The translations under genes were made by a program, and so were the position numbers. The notes under the pieces are model-generated. The model was not told where the DNA came from. It saw only the letters and a list, made by a program, of their open reading frames with translations, and did no database searches. A stretch of DNA of 64,000 nt from Cristatella mucedo (Eukaryota > Bryozoa > Phylactolaemata > Cristatellidae): NCBI GenBank assembly GCA_009760855.2, contig WPIO01000147.1:855001-919000 (forward strand), given 5' to 3'. Positions 1 through 44,774 of the stretch are shown one piece after another; position 1 is the first letter of the stretch; the number at the start of each line of letters is the position of its first letter.

Positions 1-681
1 GTTAGCGTCAAATAATGTGGACCGCACAATTTTTTGAAATTCCATTTCACTTTTCAATAAGGCTTGTCATCCTCAACCACTCGACATCGTGCAGCAGACA
101 GACGCAGAGACAAGATGGCTTCAGGAGACGTGTCTTTTGAATGGCGCAGCCGTCATGCTGCGTACACGACGTTATAGTTTCCTATCAGCTTAGATCTAAG
201 CACATTCTTCCTTGGAGCCCCGTCTCGATAAATTAAAAATAATGGTCGAGCTGCCAAGCGCAAAATGGCTCTCGCTCTCCGTCTCCCAACGGAAACTGGC
301 CTTTCCAGTCTCTCTTAATCATTTATAGAGTTCTTCAAAATGATGCACGCGTGGCACAGAGCAACAACGGTGCCACAGAGTCTTCCATTTAGACAGCGCA
401 ATCCAAGAGCCGCGCGAATGCACCACCTGACCAGGTAGCTAAAGGCGTCTGGGTAGTTGCATCCGGCCTCGGCCTCGGCATACTACCGGAAGCCGAACGG
501 ACGGCTTAGGAGACTGACGCATGGTGCTCCTCAGGACCCGCACTGGGCCGCCAGCCGTGCGAAATCTGCTCTCGGGCCGAAATTGTAGCAAAATCTCTTC
601 AACCAGACTCCGCAGAAATGGCGAGAGCCCGCGACCACGTGCAAGGAGGAAAGACGTGGCTGCTAGTTGGCAAACTAACGT
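1..681. other. No gene recognised
   Basis: Moderately GC-rich sequence becoming CpG-rich to the right. I see no repeat family, RNA gene or coding segment that I can support here. Confidence 0.4.
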
Positions 682-817
682 CTAGTCCCGCGCTAGTACC
701 CGGATACCGTCGCTGCTTAGTAGCCGTCGGAGCTCTTTGAAAAGAGGTGAGTCTTTCACGTACATGTTCTTGACGAGAAGATTCTGGAAGGCTTCGAACT
801 CCACCCGGTGGAATAAA
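682..817 (-). CDS. Candidate terminal coding exon of an unidentified gene
   Basis: On the minus strand an open segment of 45 codons ends at a TAG (682-684). A pyrimidine-rich stretch ending in AG lies at 818-819, a plausible splice acceptor that leaves a split codon of phase 1. The predicted segment is rich in Leu, Phe, Arg and Lys, contains FEAFQNLLVKNMYVK and ends in RVLARD, so it reads like a folded helical protein end. I do not recognise the family. No partner exon was found upstream on the minus strand. It could be a chance open frame in GC-rich DNA; the acceptor and the protein-like composition are the only support. Confidence 0.3.
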
Positions 818-819
818 CT

Positions 820-1800
820 GGGAACGGGAGCTGAGCCGAAGGATAGCCGCACGCCGCCGCCCGCTAGCGTTCGAAGCGCCGCCTAGCGAGCGCTAGCTCG
901 CTTCTCCTGCGCTCGTAGGTAGGCCGCTTCGTTTCTCGCATAAGCAACACGATTCGGCAGTGAACAAGGCCGCCGTCGCCTGCCCACCGCTGTTGACGTA
1001 GTAACGTGACGCAAGGCACTGCGCGATACTTAAGCCTCGACGTCCAACAGTCTCTCGTCGCAGAAAGCAGCGGCTTGCTAGTCTGTTCGCGGACGTGGAA
1101 GACGCGGGAATCTACGAAAAAATGCACGCGCGCGAGCACTCATATAAAACGCGATGGCGCGTGCACACGATATGCAGCGGGGTCCCAAGTTGCGAAGCTA
1201 ATCAGTTTTCGGACTGGGTTCGTAAACTGGGCCGTTCGTAACTCGTAATCCCAGTGTACTTATACATTTATGTGATTTATGTACCTGTGCAGACGCATTG
1301 GCCACATTCATATCGATACTCGCGTATCTAAATGCAGTGTGTGCCTACATTCGTGTAGCCACGTATCAGATACGAATCGTCTCGTTAATATAGGAGCGAG
1401 TAGGCCTGGCGGAAATGAGAGTGATTGATAAACGGAGATCGTGCAGACAAGTAGATAGAGAACTAGAGAAGCCGGCTCGGCAAAGCCCGGCTGACTGACG
1501 TCCTATGTGTGTGAGAGAGAGAGAGAGTCAAGGAAAACTCAAGGCTATTCGTACCTGGAGTAATCGACGACACGTGCTTCCAAATCGATTGCTCGTCTCG
1601 TGCACATACCATTCACTTCCGAACAGCCGGCCTCGCGCGAGCTGCGTCCGTTTCAGCAGGCAGCTCGATGCTCGCGCTTTACTGTCCGATTCAGCAGGCA
1701 TCGCTGTCTATGCGGGTCTTCTCCAGCTCCGCTTCAGCGCTTCAGCGCTGCTGGAGGCGGCTCGCGTGCCTCGCATCATGCGATGCACGCCCCCTTCAAG
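820..1800. other. CpG-rich region without a recognised gene
   Basis: This stretch is rich in CG dinucleotides between about 840 and 1250, then becomes ordinary. The open frames in it overlap one another on both strands and have no recognisable domain. It may be a promoter region; see the TATA-like site at 1143. Confidence 0.35.
1143..1149 (+). promoter_or_regulatory. TATA-box-like site
   Basis: A TATAAAA heptamer sits at the right-hand part of the CpG-rich stretch. No coding exon could be linked to it downstream on the plus strand, so its role as a core promoter is only a possibility. Confidence 0.25.
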
Positions 1801-1807
1801 AGCTTCT

Positions 1808-1954
1808 AGGGGCCAAGGTGCCTTAGCTTGGTGATCCAATTCATGGGTTCGAGTACCGCAGCAGGCTACTTGGCGTTGTCTACACTGCACGCTGGGTGAC
1901 AGCCGCCGAGGCTCTTTCCCGCTATGCATGTAAATGAGGCCGTTGAACCAGCTA
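1808..1954 (+). repeat. SINE C copy, degenerate
   Basis: This copy has a B-box-like GGGTTCGAGT segment and the family 3' part, ending in gaggccgttgaaccagcta. The head is worn and the A box is not clear. It matches the better preserved copies at 38065 and 41002 along most of its length. Confidence 0.65.
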
Positions 1955-2999
1955 GCCTCAGCATTGTACTTCATTTCAAAGAGTGGCGTGGGTGGGATTC
2001 GGCCGGACTTCCGAAGGTCAGAGCCGAGCCGGCTTGCAAGCAAGACGTGGCCAGCTCGGACGCCCAGATGTCTGCGACGTCTAGTTAAACCTCGGGTCCC
2101 CCCCCCCCGCCAGCCAACGAGAGCCCTCGCCCTCGCCAATCGCCGACCGGCCGCCTCGGGCGAGGTCAAGGTTTTGCCCGTCCTTGAGCGACTAACGGGC
2201 ACGCCCGCGGTGAAGAGAAGGTGAAAGCGAAAGAGAGTTCGACAACGTCGTTATCGGCACGGAAGGGGCTTCGCTCTGCACGGCTCCGTCAGCAGCTGCT
2301 GGGGCAAGAGCTGCAGCCCACGATCTGGCCCCGAGCACACGTGCAACACTGTCTGCCCGAGAAAGCGTTTCGAATGGATGGCGGAGAATTCCCGGGAAAT
2401 ACATCATAGCAGTATATTTAAATATAGCTTAGTGTCCAGATAGGCACTAGTTGCAATGTAGAAAATGTAGAGTAGGGTTAAGAAAGAATTATTCGGCAAT
2501 TGTGACATCTTGTTAGACAGGTTAAAGATCAGGTTCCAACGTATCGGAGGTCTCCGAAGTGTCGTTCCACTATGCGTTGCCTATGAAGATCTCGACAGTC
2601 GCAGGAGTTTTTTCAATAAACGTGCGACTTCAGAATGATAGGGTTGCGGTTTATATTTTGCTCGCTTGCCTCATCAACAGTGACTACTTTGAAAAGAGCC
2701 CCACAGAAACGCGAGAAGAATGAGTGTTATCTTCCATCTTATGATCAGAGCCAGCAATCCACGCTCTGAGAGCGAATACGAAAGAGCTGCCTAATTCAAA
2801 AGCCGTAGTTCTTCCTCGTTTGACTTCAACAGAATAACGATTTCCTGGAAAGCTTAGCAATTCTCCAACTCCCTAATATGTTTCGAGCTTTAGAGGAGCC
2901 ACTTGCCATGTCATTATGTATTAAACAGGACGGGTTTGTACAAAATCATTCCAGATTGCACCATATGTTATATGTGGGGTTCAAAATCAATTTTTTTAT
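1955..2999. other. Intergenic, nothing recognised
   Basis: The left part is GC-rich and includes a run of nine or so C residues near 2101. The right part is ordinary. No conserved domain, RNA gene or member of the local repeat families was seen. Confidence 0.4.
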
Positions 3000-3127
3000 A
3001 ATTCATTTATATAGCACCCTAAGAGAACTTAATTTCTATTCAGGCGCTTCACATATGCCTCGGGGCTCGAGCCCACGACCTCAGTCAGACCTTGGTCGGG
3101 GCGAGCACCTTAACCGCTGGACCAAAC
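3000..3127 (-). repeat. SINE D copy (tRNA-like head, LINE A-like tail)
   Basis: Read on the minus strand, the head begins TGGTCCAGCGGTTAAGGTG, an A-box-like segment, followed by a B-box-like GGGCTCGAGCCC. The tail then runs through gcgcctgaatagaaattaag to gggtgctatataaat. This tail resembles the LINE A 3' end in order and sequence. A second good copy lies at 45652. Confidence 0.7.
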
Positions 3128-5277
3128 TTTCTTGTCTCGTGCATCAACCATTCACTCCTCCCAGCAGAAGGCAAGGTCAGCCAAAGGCGACCACGGTCTA
3201 ATGCCAGTAAAGTAGTTTTCTCTAGGAAACGGTGCGGCAGATCACGTTCAGATGGCACAGCACCGAAAAAAGCATTGACTTGCAAACGCCTCCCATTGAA
3301 GTGCTGCACCGTCCGCCGATGAAGTTCCCCAGTCCGTGCAAACTGTTGTATGCTACGCATCCTTGGTTCTCCGACCGATAACATTTGATGAATGGGCTGC
3401 ACTAACGCATTAGAGTAGGACCTTCAGGAGGAGCGCTACAGCCCCAACTCACGGGTCTAGGTGCCGAAGGGCGGGGCTGCTGCCCCAACACTAGCTGCTG
3501 CCGCCGCGAAGCGCCTCGCTTCAAGCAGAAGACTCTGTCACCAAGAAAGCTGGGTAGCCACTCTCAGGAGTTTACTTGGCATCCTGGGAGTGGCTATGCT
3601 ACTTATAGAGCGGCTCGCAGGGGAGCAGTTCGGGTGCTCCGCCTTGGCCTCGAAGCTTCCAGGTAGTTATTCCACGGGGGAGTGGGTGAATATTAAACGC
3701 CTTTTTCTAGATGGGGCTACAGAGAGGCAGATAGAGTAGCGGGCCTTCAGCACTGTGGTTCGGGTACTGTTTCTTCCTCAGGGGTCATTTTTATTAATGG
3801 GGATCGTGCTGTAGAGGTGTTAAAGAAGTAATTTTTGTGACCGCTGGCCGAGTGGCTTCGAATGAAAGCTTGACGCTCCCCAAAGGCGAAGGTACCGAGT
3901 TCTTTTGAGAATGACGGATCTAAAGCGACTTCCAACCGGTGTGCCATCAGCTCAGAGTTGCTACCAAAATGAGAGATTGAAACCTTTTAGATGGGATAAA
4001 ACAGCTACTCTAGGCGGCACGGTTTCGAGATTTTTTCTCCACCGAGAGAGAGAAAGAGAGAGAAAGAAAGAGAGAGAAAGATTACCAAATTCTAAAATAG
4101 CTATGCACGAGCTTGCCTAGAAGGGCGCCCTGGTGGCTTCAGCTCTCAAAATGGGCCGATATCCGATTTCCTTTAAGACGGGATGTAAACAGGTTGCAGG
4201 GAGGCACGCTTTGGTGGAGAACATCGGGGTCTCCCACAAGCATCTTTCTTTAGGACGACTAAGGAGCCCTTCTGAGCGACGTGCTATTGGTAAGTAGAAT
4301 CGAATTTGTATCCTAAAGTTGCTACTGCATATTTTTGCACAGAAGCTAGCACATTTTACGAAGGCGTCTACAAAGGCTCGGATTAAGGGCACATTTTTGA
4401 GGATTCGGGTGGTTGTCCCCATGGGGCTAGCAAGGGGGGGGGACACCAGACCCAGGTAGATAAGCTGAAGAAGCAGCCCTTTCGGCGCCCCGTCATCACT
4501 CTAAGCTCTAGTCGGTCGCTTGGGGTGAAAAACGTTGGGCTTCAACCGTTAGCTTTTGACATCAGCTCCTCGGGCTGCTCAAGAGGAGGATCTGCCGGAT
4601 GATATGCGCAGCTAGTCGCTTAAATTTGCTAGCATTCAGCCAACAACTGCATACTCCACGCTTGGACAGTTGAGCTACGAATAAGATCCGACGTTTTTAG
4701 TGCTATCAGCTATGGCTTTGGACAACGATCAGTCACGCCTTTGGTTCGAGACTATTCGAGACGACATAATACCAACCTGATAACTGCCACTAGCTACACC
4801 GGGAGCCACAACAAATTGCTCCTCTTCGTAAGTTCCCTTGTTAAGCATATTCCTTTCTCTCGATTCTTTATAGCTCGACGAGTGCAAGAGTACGGCGAGC
4901 GCGTTTGTGCCACACTGTGAACGTTAAGATAAAGCGGGTGAGTCTATTTTTACTACGATCGACCAAAGATTTGAAGCCATTCTTGATGTCCTCCAGCGGA
5001 AAGAATGTCATCTAGCGATGCCGACACAGCTGTCCCAATATAACCCCTGGCCATGTCGACACTGCAGTCCACATCGGTAGCCCACATACTCGTAGAATGC
5101 TAGCAGATCCAAAGAGAACTAGCATGTTTTAAACAACGCCCTAAAGAAATACCAAGTCCGTATCTCGCAGCAAAGTACTACAAATACTATAACCAGTCAT
5201 CAGCAGCAACACAAAAAATACAGCAGACGTCGCAACGATTTCCAAAAGAGATAAAGTCGTCAAAATCATAAACTTGT
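3128..5277. other. Intergenic, nothing recognised
   Basis: No gene or family repeat was recognised. A purine-rich (GAGA/GAAA) tract lies at about 4043-4080 and a run of eight or nine G at about 4433. Confidence 0.4.
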
Positions 5278-5283
5278 TTTAAT
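5278..5283 (-). promoter_or_regulatory. Candidate polyadenylation signal ATTAAA for the SDR gene
   Basis: On the minus strand ATTAAA lies about 86 bases below the stop codon of the HSD17B14-like gene. It is the common variant of the poly(A) hexamer and sits at a sensible distance. No cleavage site can be proven from sequence alone. Confidence 0.45.
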
Positions 5284-5368
5284 TCGGTGCCTTAGGATGC
5301 GGGGCAATACAAGAAGCCAAATCCAAGTCACGTAGGCCAACATTGGACAAGTCGCCACCGGATAATTC

Positions 5369-39093
<33,725 letters not shown>

Positions 39094-39480
39094 TCCGAAA
39101 CAGCTGAGGATAGAGGCGCCCGACTCGATGAATGTGAACTTCGCTCTGGCTGCCGGTCGTCCAAAGGCCGCGGAAGGCGCCGACGGTCGTCGGTGCGGAG
39201 GCCGACTGCAAAGAGCAGTTGCGCACACCCGAGCCTCGCCCCCTCAGACGGCTTGAAACTGAAAGTGGGACGGGATGGGGACCCGTTGACGCACAGGAAA
39301 CCGTACGATCTCTGACAAAAATAAAAACCTTTCAAAAACGAATAAGTAAAGTCGGCATGGCTTTTCTTATTTTTGGGAATCGCGCTGGTTGGGGCGGGGC
39401 CTGCGGACCTCGAGTTAGATAATGAACTTCCGGCTGATAGCCTCGTTTTTGCAGGCGCATGCAATGGTGGGAATCTCAGT
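39094..39480 (-). promoter_or_regulatory. CpG-rich 5' region of the SDR gene
   Basis: The sequence upstream of the SDR start codon is rich in CG dinucleotides and holds a GC box (ggggcggggc, 39391-39400). No TATA box was seen at a suitable place, which fits a CpG-type promoter. The transcription start is unknown. Confidence 0.5.
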
Positions 39481-41001
39481 AGATATTTATGTAACCCATT
39501 TGGGTGGCGGCTGTCTCGCTGCGATTCGCCCTTCGTTGGTCTGCTGAGTGTCTTAATAAATTATTCTCGACTCATACACGCCGTTCGCAAGATATCGAAT
39601 CAGCAGCTGCTGCCCCTGGACCGCGAGACTCATTGGCTATCGGCTGGGTTCCATGGTTGTGTCGTTATTATGACTGTAAGACCAAGCTAGACGCACAGTC
39701 ACATTTTCCACAGGCGAATATAGGTTAGGTAGGAAAAATCCACTGATCAGTTCTTGTGAACTCAGTTCCACAGACGCTAGCGACCCCAACGACGCCAGCA
39801 AAGGTAAGTAAGATCCGTCACGAAGTGCTGTTGGCATGACGCTCTTCTTATTTCACCGCGTCCCTCCCCTGGGTACTGAACCGGCTTTTAAGCATGACAA
39901 CTTCCATGCCACGAACTCCTGGTTATTGCTTCTCTAGACGCCAGTTTTAAAGCATTCTCATAGAAACTTGGTTCTATTTAGGCACTATACAAACTATTTA
40001 CTAGCCTTATCCTTATTAGTAAGATCAAGGATTAGGCTTCGAGCTCGGCCAGTGGTAGAACACGTCCACCTCTTCCTAAGGTTTGGCGTTCGATTTTACA
40101 TGAGTTTTTTCATTGAAAAAATGAGTGCATGAGCAGCTATGGCTTTAGCTATTACTGCTTCAGCAGCGTACTTGGCTGCAATAAATTGCTGTCTGGACGC
40201 GTAGAATCAATGCTTGAATCAGTACAGACGAACCCTGACTCACTAAGCACACCCGTTCGTATAGAGAAGACCTATTCTTTTTGGGTTGGGCATTCTGGTG
40301 ATTTAATTTTCAGCCAGCTCCATCGCAATTCCACCGAAGTAGAAAAAACTTCATAGTTGCTTGTATCGATCGCATCGACAACATCTCGCGAGCAGGTGCT
40401 GCTTCACACACGCAACAAAAGAGCCAGACTGTCCGCAGATGCGGCCTGAGCCGATGCATATAAGGTGGGCAGGGCTGTTTCAATTGCACCTCGAGTTCGC
40501 TGAGAATTACAGTGAAGGAAGTGAATAGCACGCGGAATGTTCTTGAATTCGCCTATTCCCAGCAGTTGTCAAAATAGTGCACGGGATCGGTGAATGCTGA
40601 CTCCCAACTGCACTCATTTGTCGCCAGGCACAACTCGTCCGCTTTAGTGGCCATCGCCTTTGCACGATGTCTTACAATTCAGTACTTTTGAACAAATCAT
40701 CCGTGAGCAGTTATGCCTTTCATTAAGAATGCCTTAGCGTATGATTTAAAATGTTTGCTAATTACGTCGCGCCAGCGAAATACTTTCGGATATTCCAACT
40801 GCTGCCCAGCGCCGGCTTTAGCCAACAAACAACACATATCTAAGCAGTCGGAAAGTCGTAATAACTGTAAAGATGGAAAACAGGGTAACACGTGATATTT
40901 AATTACAGGCACTACATGCTCGTAGTTAGCACAAGCTTAACGTAGCGACGATCAATCGGTTAAGGTTATCCGTTGACTCTGAGATCAGCTCTGCTAAAGC
41001 C
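39481..41001. other. Intergenic, upstream of the SDR gene
   Basis: Apart from the tRNA-like segment at 40040 nothing was recognised. Confidence 0.45.
40040..40105 (+). repeat. tRNA-derived segment
   Basis: An A-box-like CGGCCAGTGGTAGAA at about 40046 and a B-box-like GCGTTCGATTT at about 40086 lie at tRNA-like spacing. No full cloverleaf forms, so it is probably a SINE head from a third family. Confidence 0.35.
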
Positions 41002-41167
41002 TTAGCCGTGATGGCACACTACGTAAGATGGTTATCTTTTGTGACCTTGGTCCCGAGGTCGTGAGTTCGAACTCTGCGGTGGGCGATCCTGTATTGCCGC
41101 TGCAAGCGGTGGTGATAGCCATGTAGGCTTCTCTGCCACTATACAAAAGAGGCTGTTGAATCAGCTA
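41002..41167 (+). repeat. SINE C copy, near full length
   Basis: The head (ccgtgatggcacactacg), B box GAGTTCGAACTC and the 3' end agaggctgttgaatcagcta are all present. Confidence 0.82.
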
Positions 41168-41334
41168 GTATTTTTACTAGCCGATGGTGGCGTTTAGGTT
41201 GTCCAATGTTAATAACCCCTTAGGATTTTCGACTTGGCATATCGGAAATGCTGCAAATCACCAGATTGCTGTCGACGCTCATTATGAAAAGTCCAGTAGT
41301 TATGATCTCGCCTACGGCAAGACTTGACATAGGT

Positions 41335-41400
41335 GGTGTTGTGCGATCCATCCACTCTTACTTCAGCCGACTTGTCCGAACTACTTCCCAGTCAGGCTAA
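41335..41400 (+). mobile_element. LINE A fragment, left of an inserted tail
   Basis: The sequence encodes a YLSELLPSQ-like segment and ends at cagtcaggctaatc. It is continued by the tandem array and 41655 onward. Confidence 0.55.
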
Positions 41401-41474
41401 TCATAATAATAATAATAATGCACTTGATAAAGCGCCCTCAGAGAACTCAATCTCTTTCTAGACGCTTCACATTT
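41401..41474 (-). mobile_element. LINE A tail inserted in LINE A
   Basis: On the minus strand this is only the LINE A hairpin tail with its (ATT)n end. It sits inside a plus-strand LINE A copy; atcat and atcgt on its two sides may be a worn target duplication. Confidence 0.7.
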
Positions 41475-41653
41475 CATCGTACCAGCCGCTCTTTTGACTC
41501 AATCATCGTACCAGCCTTTTGACTCAATCATCGTGCCAGCCGTACCACTCAATCATCGTACCAGCCTTTTGACTCAATCGTCGTACCAGCCGTACCACTC
41601 AATCATCGTACCAGCCTTTGGACTCAATCATCGTACCAGCCGCTCTTTTGACT
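41475..41653 (+). repeat. Tandem array of about seven 25-bp units
   Basis: Units start (c/t)atcgtaccagcc and end actcaat. Two kinds alternate, with ttttg or gtacc in the middle, so the array reads as 50-bp dimers. The unit matches the LINE A segment between the QAKHRT-like codons and the next block, so it is an expansion within the LINE copy. Confidence 0.85.
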
Positions 41654-41790
41654 AAAAAATCTGAGTTAAGCTATGCCTCAAACCAACCTCAAATCCTTTG
41701 GATACCGTATCTTTAGTTCGTATGCTCCCAAAGCCTGTAGCCCACTGCCGACTGACGTTACGACATCCCGTGACCTGACCCAAGCACCGA
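41654..41790 (+). mobile_element. LINE A fragment, right of the tandem array
   Basis: It encodes NLKSFGYRIFSSYAPKA and the following segment, then loses similarity near 41790. Confidence 0.75.
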
Positions 41791-41956
41791 AAACTCTACC
41801 GTGTCGCACTTATCGAACCTACACTTACAGCAAAACCGACACTTACCGAACCTATAAAGCTTATCAAACCTCGGCGGCTCTCGCAGAAGAACTATAGTCA
41901 GCGACTCCAGCTACAGAAGTTGACACATGCACTTTAGGTCCAGTTATTACCGCAAG

Positions 41957-42040
41957 TGGTTATAATAATTACAACAATATTAATGCACTTGATCAAGCGC
42001 CCTCAGAGAACTCAATCTCTTCCTAGGCGCTTCTCCCTAA
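41957..42040 (-). mobile_element. LINE A tail fragment
   Basis: A minus-strand hairpin tail with an ATT-like run on its left and no coding part. Confidence 0.7.
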
Positions 42041-42144
42041 AAAAAATGTGTCACTTATATCAAGGCCTAGTAAATTCATTTGCTAGCCATAAAGGTGATC
42101 CTTCGACATACCAGCAGCCCCTATCAAGCGATTGGTCAGTCGAA

Positions 42145-42240
42145 CATCGAAGCGCGGGGTGTGGACATTTCGGGGTGTGGACATTTTGTGGACATTTCGA
42201 ACACCGAAGCGCGGGGACATTTTTCGCCCTGACATTCCTC
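42145..42240. repeat. Short imperfect repeats of gtggacattt
   Basis: The blocks gcggggtgtggacatttcgg, ggggtgtggacattt and gtggacatttcgaacac follow one another, and gaagcgcgggg recurs. The cause is not known. Confidence 0.6.
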
Positions 42241-42283
42241 CCCCCTACGTTTCCCCCTGGGGTAGGACATTCCCCGCTGTGGT

Positions 42284-42362
42284 ATAGGGTTTAGGGTTTA
42301 GGATGTAAGATTTAGGGTTTAGGGTTAAAGGTTAAGGGTTACTGGTTTAGGCTTTAGGGCTT
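42284..42362 (+). repeat. Degenerate telomere-like repeats
   Basis: Repeated tttaggg and ttaaggg-type heptamers and hexamers with substitutions. Animals normally carry TTAGGG, so the heptamer form may be chance or derived. Confidence 0.6.
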
Positions 42363-42965
42363 ATGGCGGGCTGCGCCTCCGCGCCTAAATCCGCCCTTGC
42401 TCGTATTCGCGCTCTAATTAGCTCGTATTAGGGTGTAACGAGATCTCTTGAGATGGAGTTGTAGTTCGATTGCATGCAGGCTGGTACCGCTCCTTTCCTC
42501 AACAGCTGGTGGGAGCATCCTCGAGAGGGGCCTGTGCACAGCTGTGTTCCGCATCTAATGAGGCGTTGACAAAGGCCGATAACCCGCCGGTGAACAGATG
42601 GTGAATTCACCATCGGAGTCGGCCAAGGGACAGCCGGAGTCCAGGAGAGGAGGAGACTCGAGTGTGAGAGAAGGGGGCGAAGGCGGTCGTGCGTCTTGCT
42701 GCTCCGCGCCTTGAGCAAGAAACCGTCGGCGTCGTTCATCGGCTGGCTCTCTGATGTATGAACCGAACTACAGGAGTCATACTCGGTAGACTTCTGAGGC
42801 TTCGCGCTCATTCCTCAGGAACGCGCGGCACGCCGTAGTGCGCGCCCGCTTTGACGGGTACGAACACGTGCCTGGCGGCGTCGAGCGGGACCGAACTCTT
42901 GCGGCACCGAACTGTACGGCTCGCCGACGCCGCCACCGCCGCCGCCTCAACAGCCTCAACCGCCG
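42363..42965. other. CpG-rich island without a confirmed gene
   Basis: This is a GC-rich block with open frames on several frames. On the minus strand one frame ends in GAHYGVPRVPEE before a stop near 42809, which reads like a protein end, but no splice partner was found. It may be the promoter or an exon of an unseen gene. Confidence 0.35.
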
Positions 42966-43289
42966 CTCACTCCATTAGAAACCATCTTTCCAATCCATTC
43001 ATCCTTTCAATTATACTGAGTTGATTTTATTATACACATTTTTATTCACAGTTTTACTTCTGTCCAATTGATATCAGTTAAAGGTTAGAAACGTTAACCT
43101 CTCTCTGCCAAGGACGACCTGGTTGTAGCTAAGAGTGCCAGCAGTTATCAGCTTTTAGGACCAGCGATTCTCTGGTTCTCTAAACATGTCTTCAGTTCTC
43201 CAATGCTAACAAATAATTTTTTTAAATGTGACGCACTAGGCAGCCACATACAAATAATGAATGCAGGCATAGCAGTGCAGGTCGATGAG

Positions 43290-43550
43290 AGATTGCTAAA
43301 GCTGTATCTGTGATTTTCTTGAAAGACAAGCCTGTAGGAAGAGTTTTCACTAGCTGTAAGCGTCCCAGTTCAGGAAAAGACTTGCAAGTAGTCAATTATA
43401 GAAGTCTAAGTGGGATACAACACATACGTAAACAAGCTTGGCTTTAGTATCCCTATTTAAGCAGTCCCGAATTCGGTAATGTTACCTAGCTGAAAAGTAT
43501 ACAGCTTTGACTGAATCTGATGCGATCATCCAGCAAAAGGTCGCTTTAAA
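43290..43550 (-). mobile_element. LINE A copy, minus strand, degenerate
   Basis: On the minus strand there is weak similarity to the LINE A segment around the DKDTTSK and DLSLDDQISS codons. It is joined head to head with the plus-strand copy at 43555. Confidence 0.45.
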
Positions 43551-43554
43551 ACGA

Positions 43555-44140
43555 GATATTACATACGTTTGGGCTTTCTTAAACAAGGACACCACATCCT
43601 GTCGTCTCAAATTCTGTCAACTCACTGCTCGAAGGCCTACCGGCCGATTCCACGAGGAGCTTAACATCGGTAGACAACTGTGGAGCTAGGCTTGTTTTTC
43701 GTAAGCGTCGCAGCTACCACTTCACACCACTTCCCGCCGACCAGCACTCTCTTCCAATCAAGCAGCGAATCGACTTCACAGTTTTGTCACTCGCTTTTAG
43801 GTCCAATCATTAGCTGGCTTCAGCGTACCTATCAAAACTACTCTCCGCCAGACTAAGCATCGTACCGTGAGCTTTCAAGTTGCTTAGCTGTGCCTCAAAT
43901 CTACTTCACATCATTTGGAGACCATGCCTTTAGTTCACATGCTCCCAAAGTCTTGAAATCATTGGCATCTGATGTCCCGACATCCCCTGAATTGACAACA
44001 TTTAAAAAGAAGGTAAGCACGCCCAAGTCTTTTACAGAGTTCGGTGGGTCCATGGGATTTGTCTTGGGCGTGCTAAAACTAATGTGCTGACACAGCCTGC
44101 CATCACTAACCATGTTATGCATATTGAGAGTGTGCATGTT
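43555..44140 (+). mobile_element. LINE A copy, old
   Basis: Blocks similar to the HFTPLPADQHSLPIKQRI, FGDHAFSSHAPKV and LTTFKKKV coding regions appear in order, with frameshifts. The tail is lost where the younger copy starts. Confidence 0.65.
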
Positions 44141-44774
44141 AAAGATTACAGCTGGTGCAAAACTCCGCAGCTAGGCTTATCTGTCGTGAGCATCGCAGTT
44201 GCCACTTCACACCACTTCTCGCCGACCTGCACTGGCTCCCAGTCAAGCAACGGATCAACTTCAAGGTTTTGTCGCTCACTTTTAAGTCACTTCATTCTTT
44301 GGCTCCAGCCTATCTCTCAGATCTACTCCGCCACCAGGCCAAGCGTCGTACCACCCGCTTTTCGGAATCCAACAGTTTACTAACACCTCGTACAAACCTC
44401 AAATCCTTTGGAGACCGTGCATTTAGTTCGTATGCTTCCAAAGCCTGGAACTCACTTCCGACTTGCGTCACAACATCCCCTGACTTGACTACATTTAAAA
44501 AGAACTTAAAAACACACGTATTTAGGACAGCATTTAGTGGGTCCCTGTGATTCGTCCTTGATGTGCTTATGCGTGCTGACACTGTGCATGCTGCCACTAA
44601 CCACACTTGAATGCTGACCCTGTTCATGTCACCCCTAACCATGTTATTCATGTTGTTTATCGAGCATGATATTACTCACCATTCAATCGCGTTTCCCTTT
44701 GCAGCAAATGTAAAGCGCCTAGAAAGAGATTGAGTTTTCTGAGAGAGCTTTATCAAATGCATTATTATTATTAA
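44141..44774 (+). mobile_element. LINE A copy, well preserved 3' end
   Basis: An uninterrupted frame from 44155 to 44550 encodes the LINE A ORF2 C-terminus: LLADLHWLPVKQRINFKVL, YLSDLLRHQAKRRTTRF, FGDRAFSSYASKAWNSLP and LTTFKKNLKTHVFRTAF before its stop. The 3' region, the hairpin tail and (ATT)n follow. It is probably one of the youngest copies here, and 5'-truncated. Confidence 0.9.

Noticed and set aside
775-797. Heat-shock-element-like GAAgaTTCtgGAA
   Set aside because: It lies inside the candidate exon at 682-817 and no heat-shock gene is nearby. Three alternating units can occur by chance.
3842-3900. tRNA-like start ctggccgagtggc
   Set aside because: The A box is good but there is no clear B box or cloverleaf.
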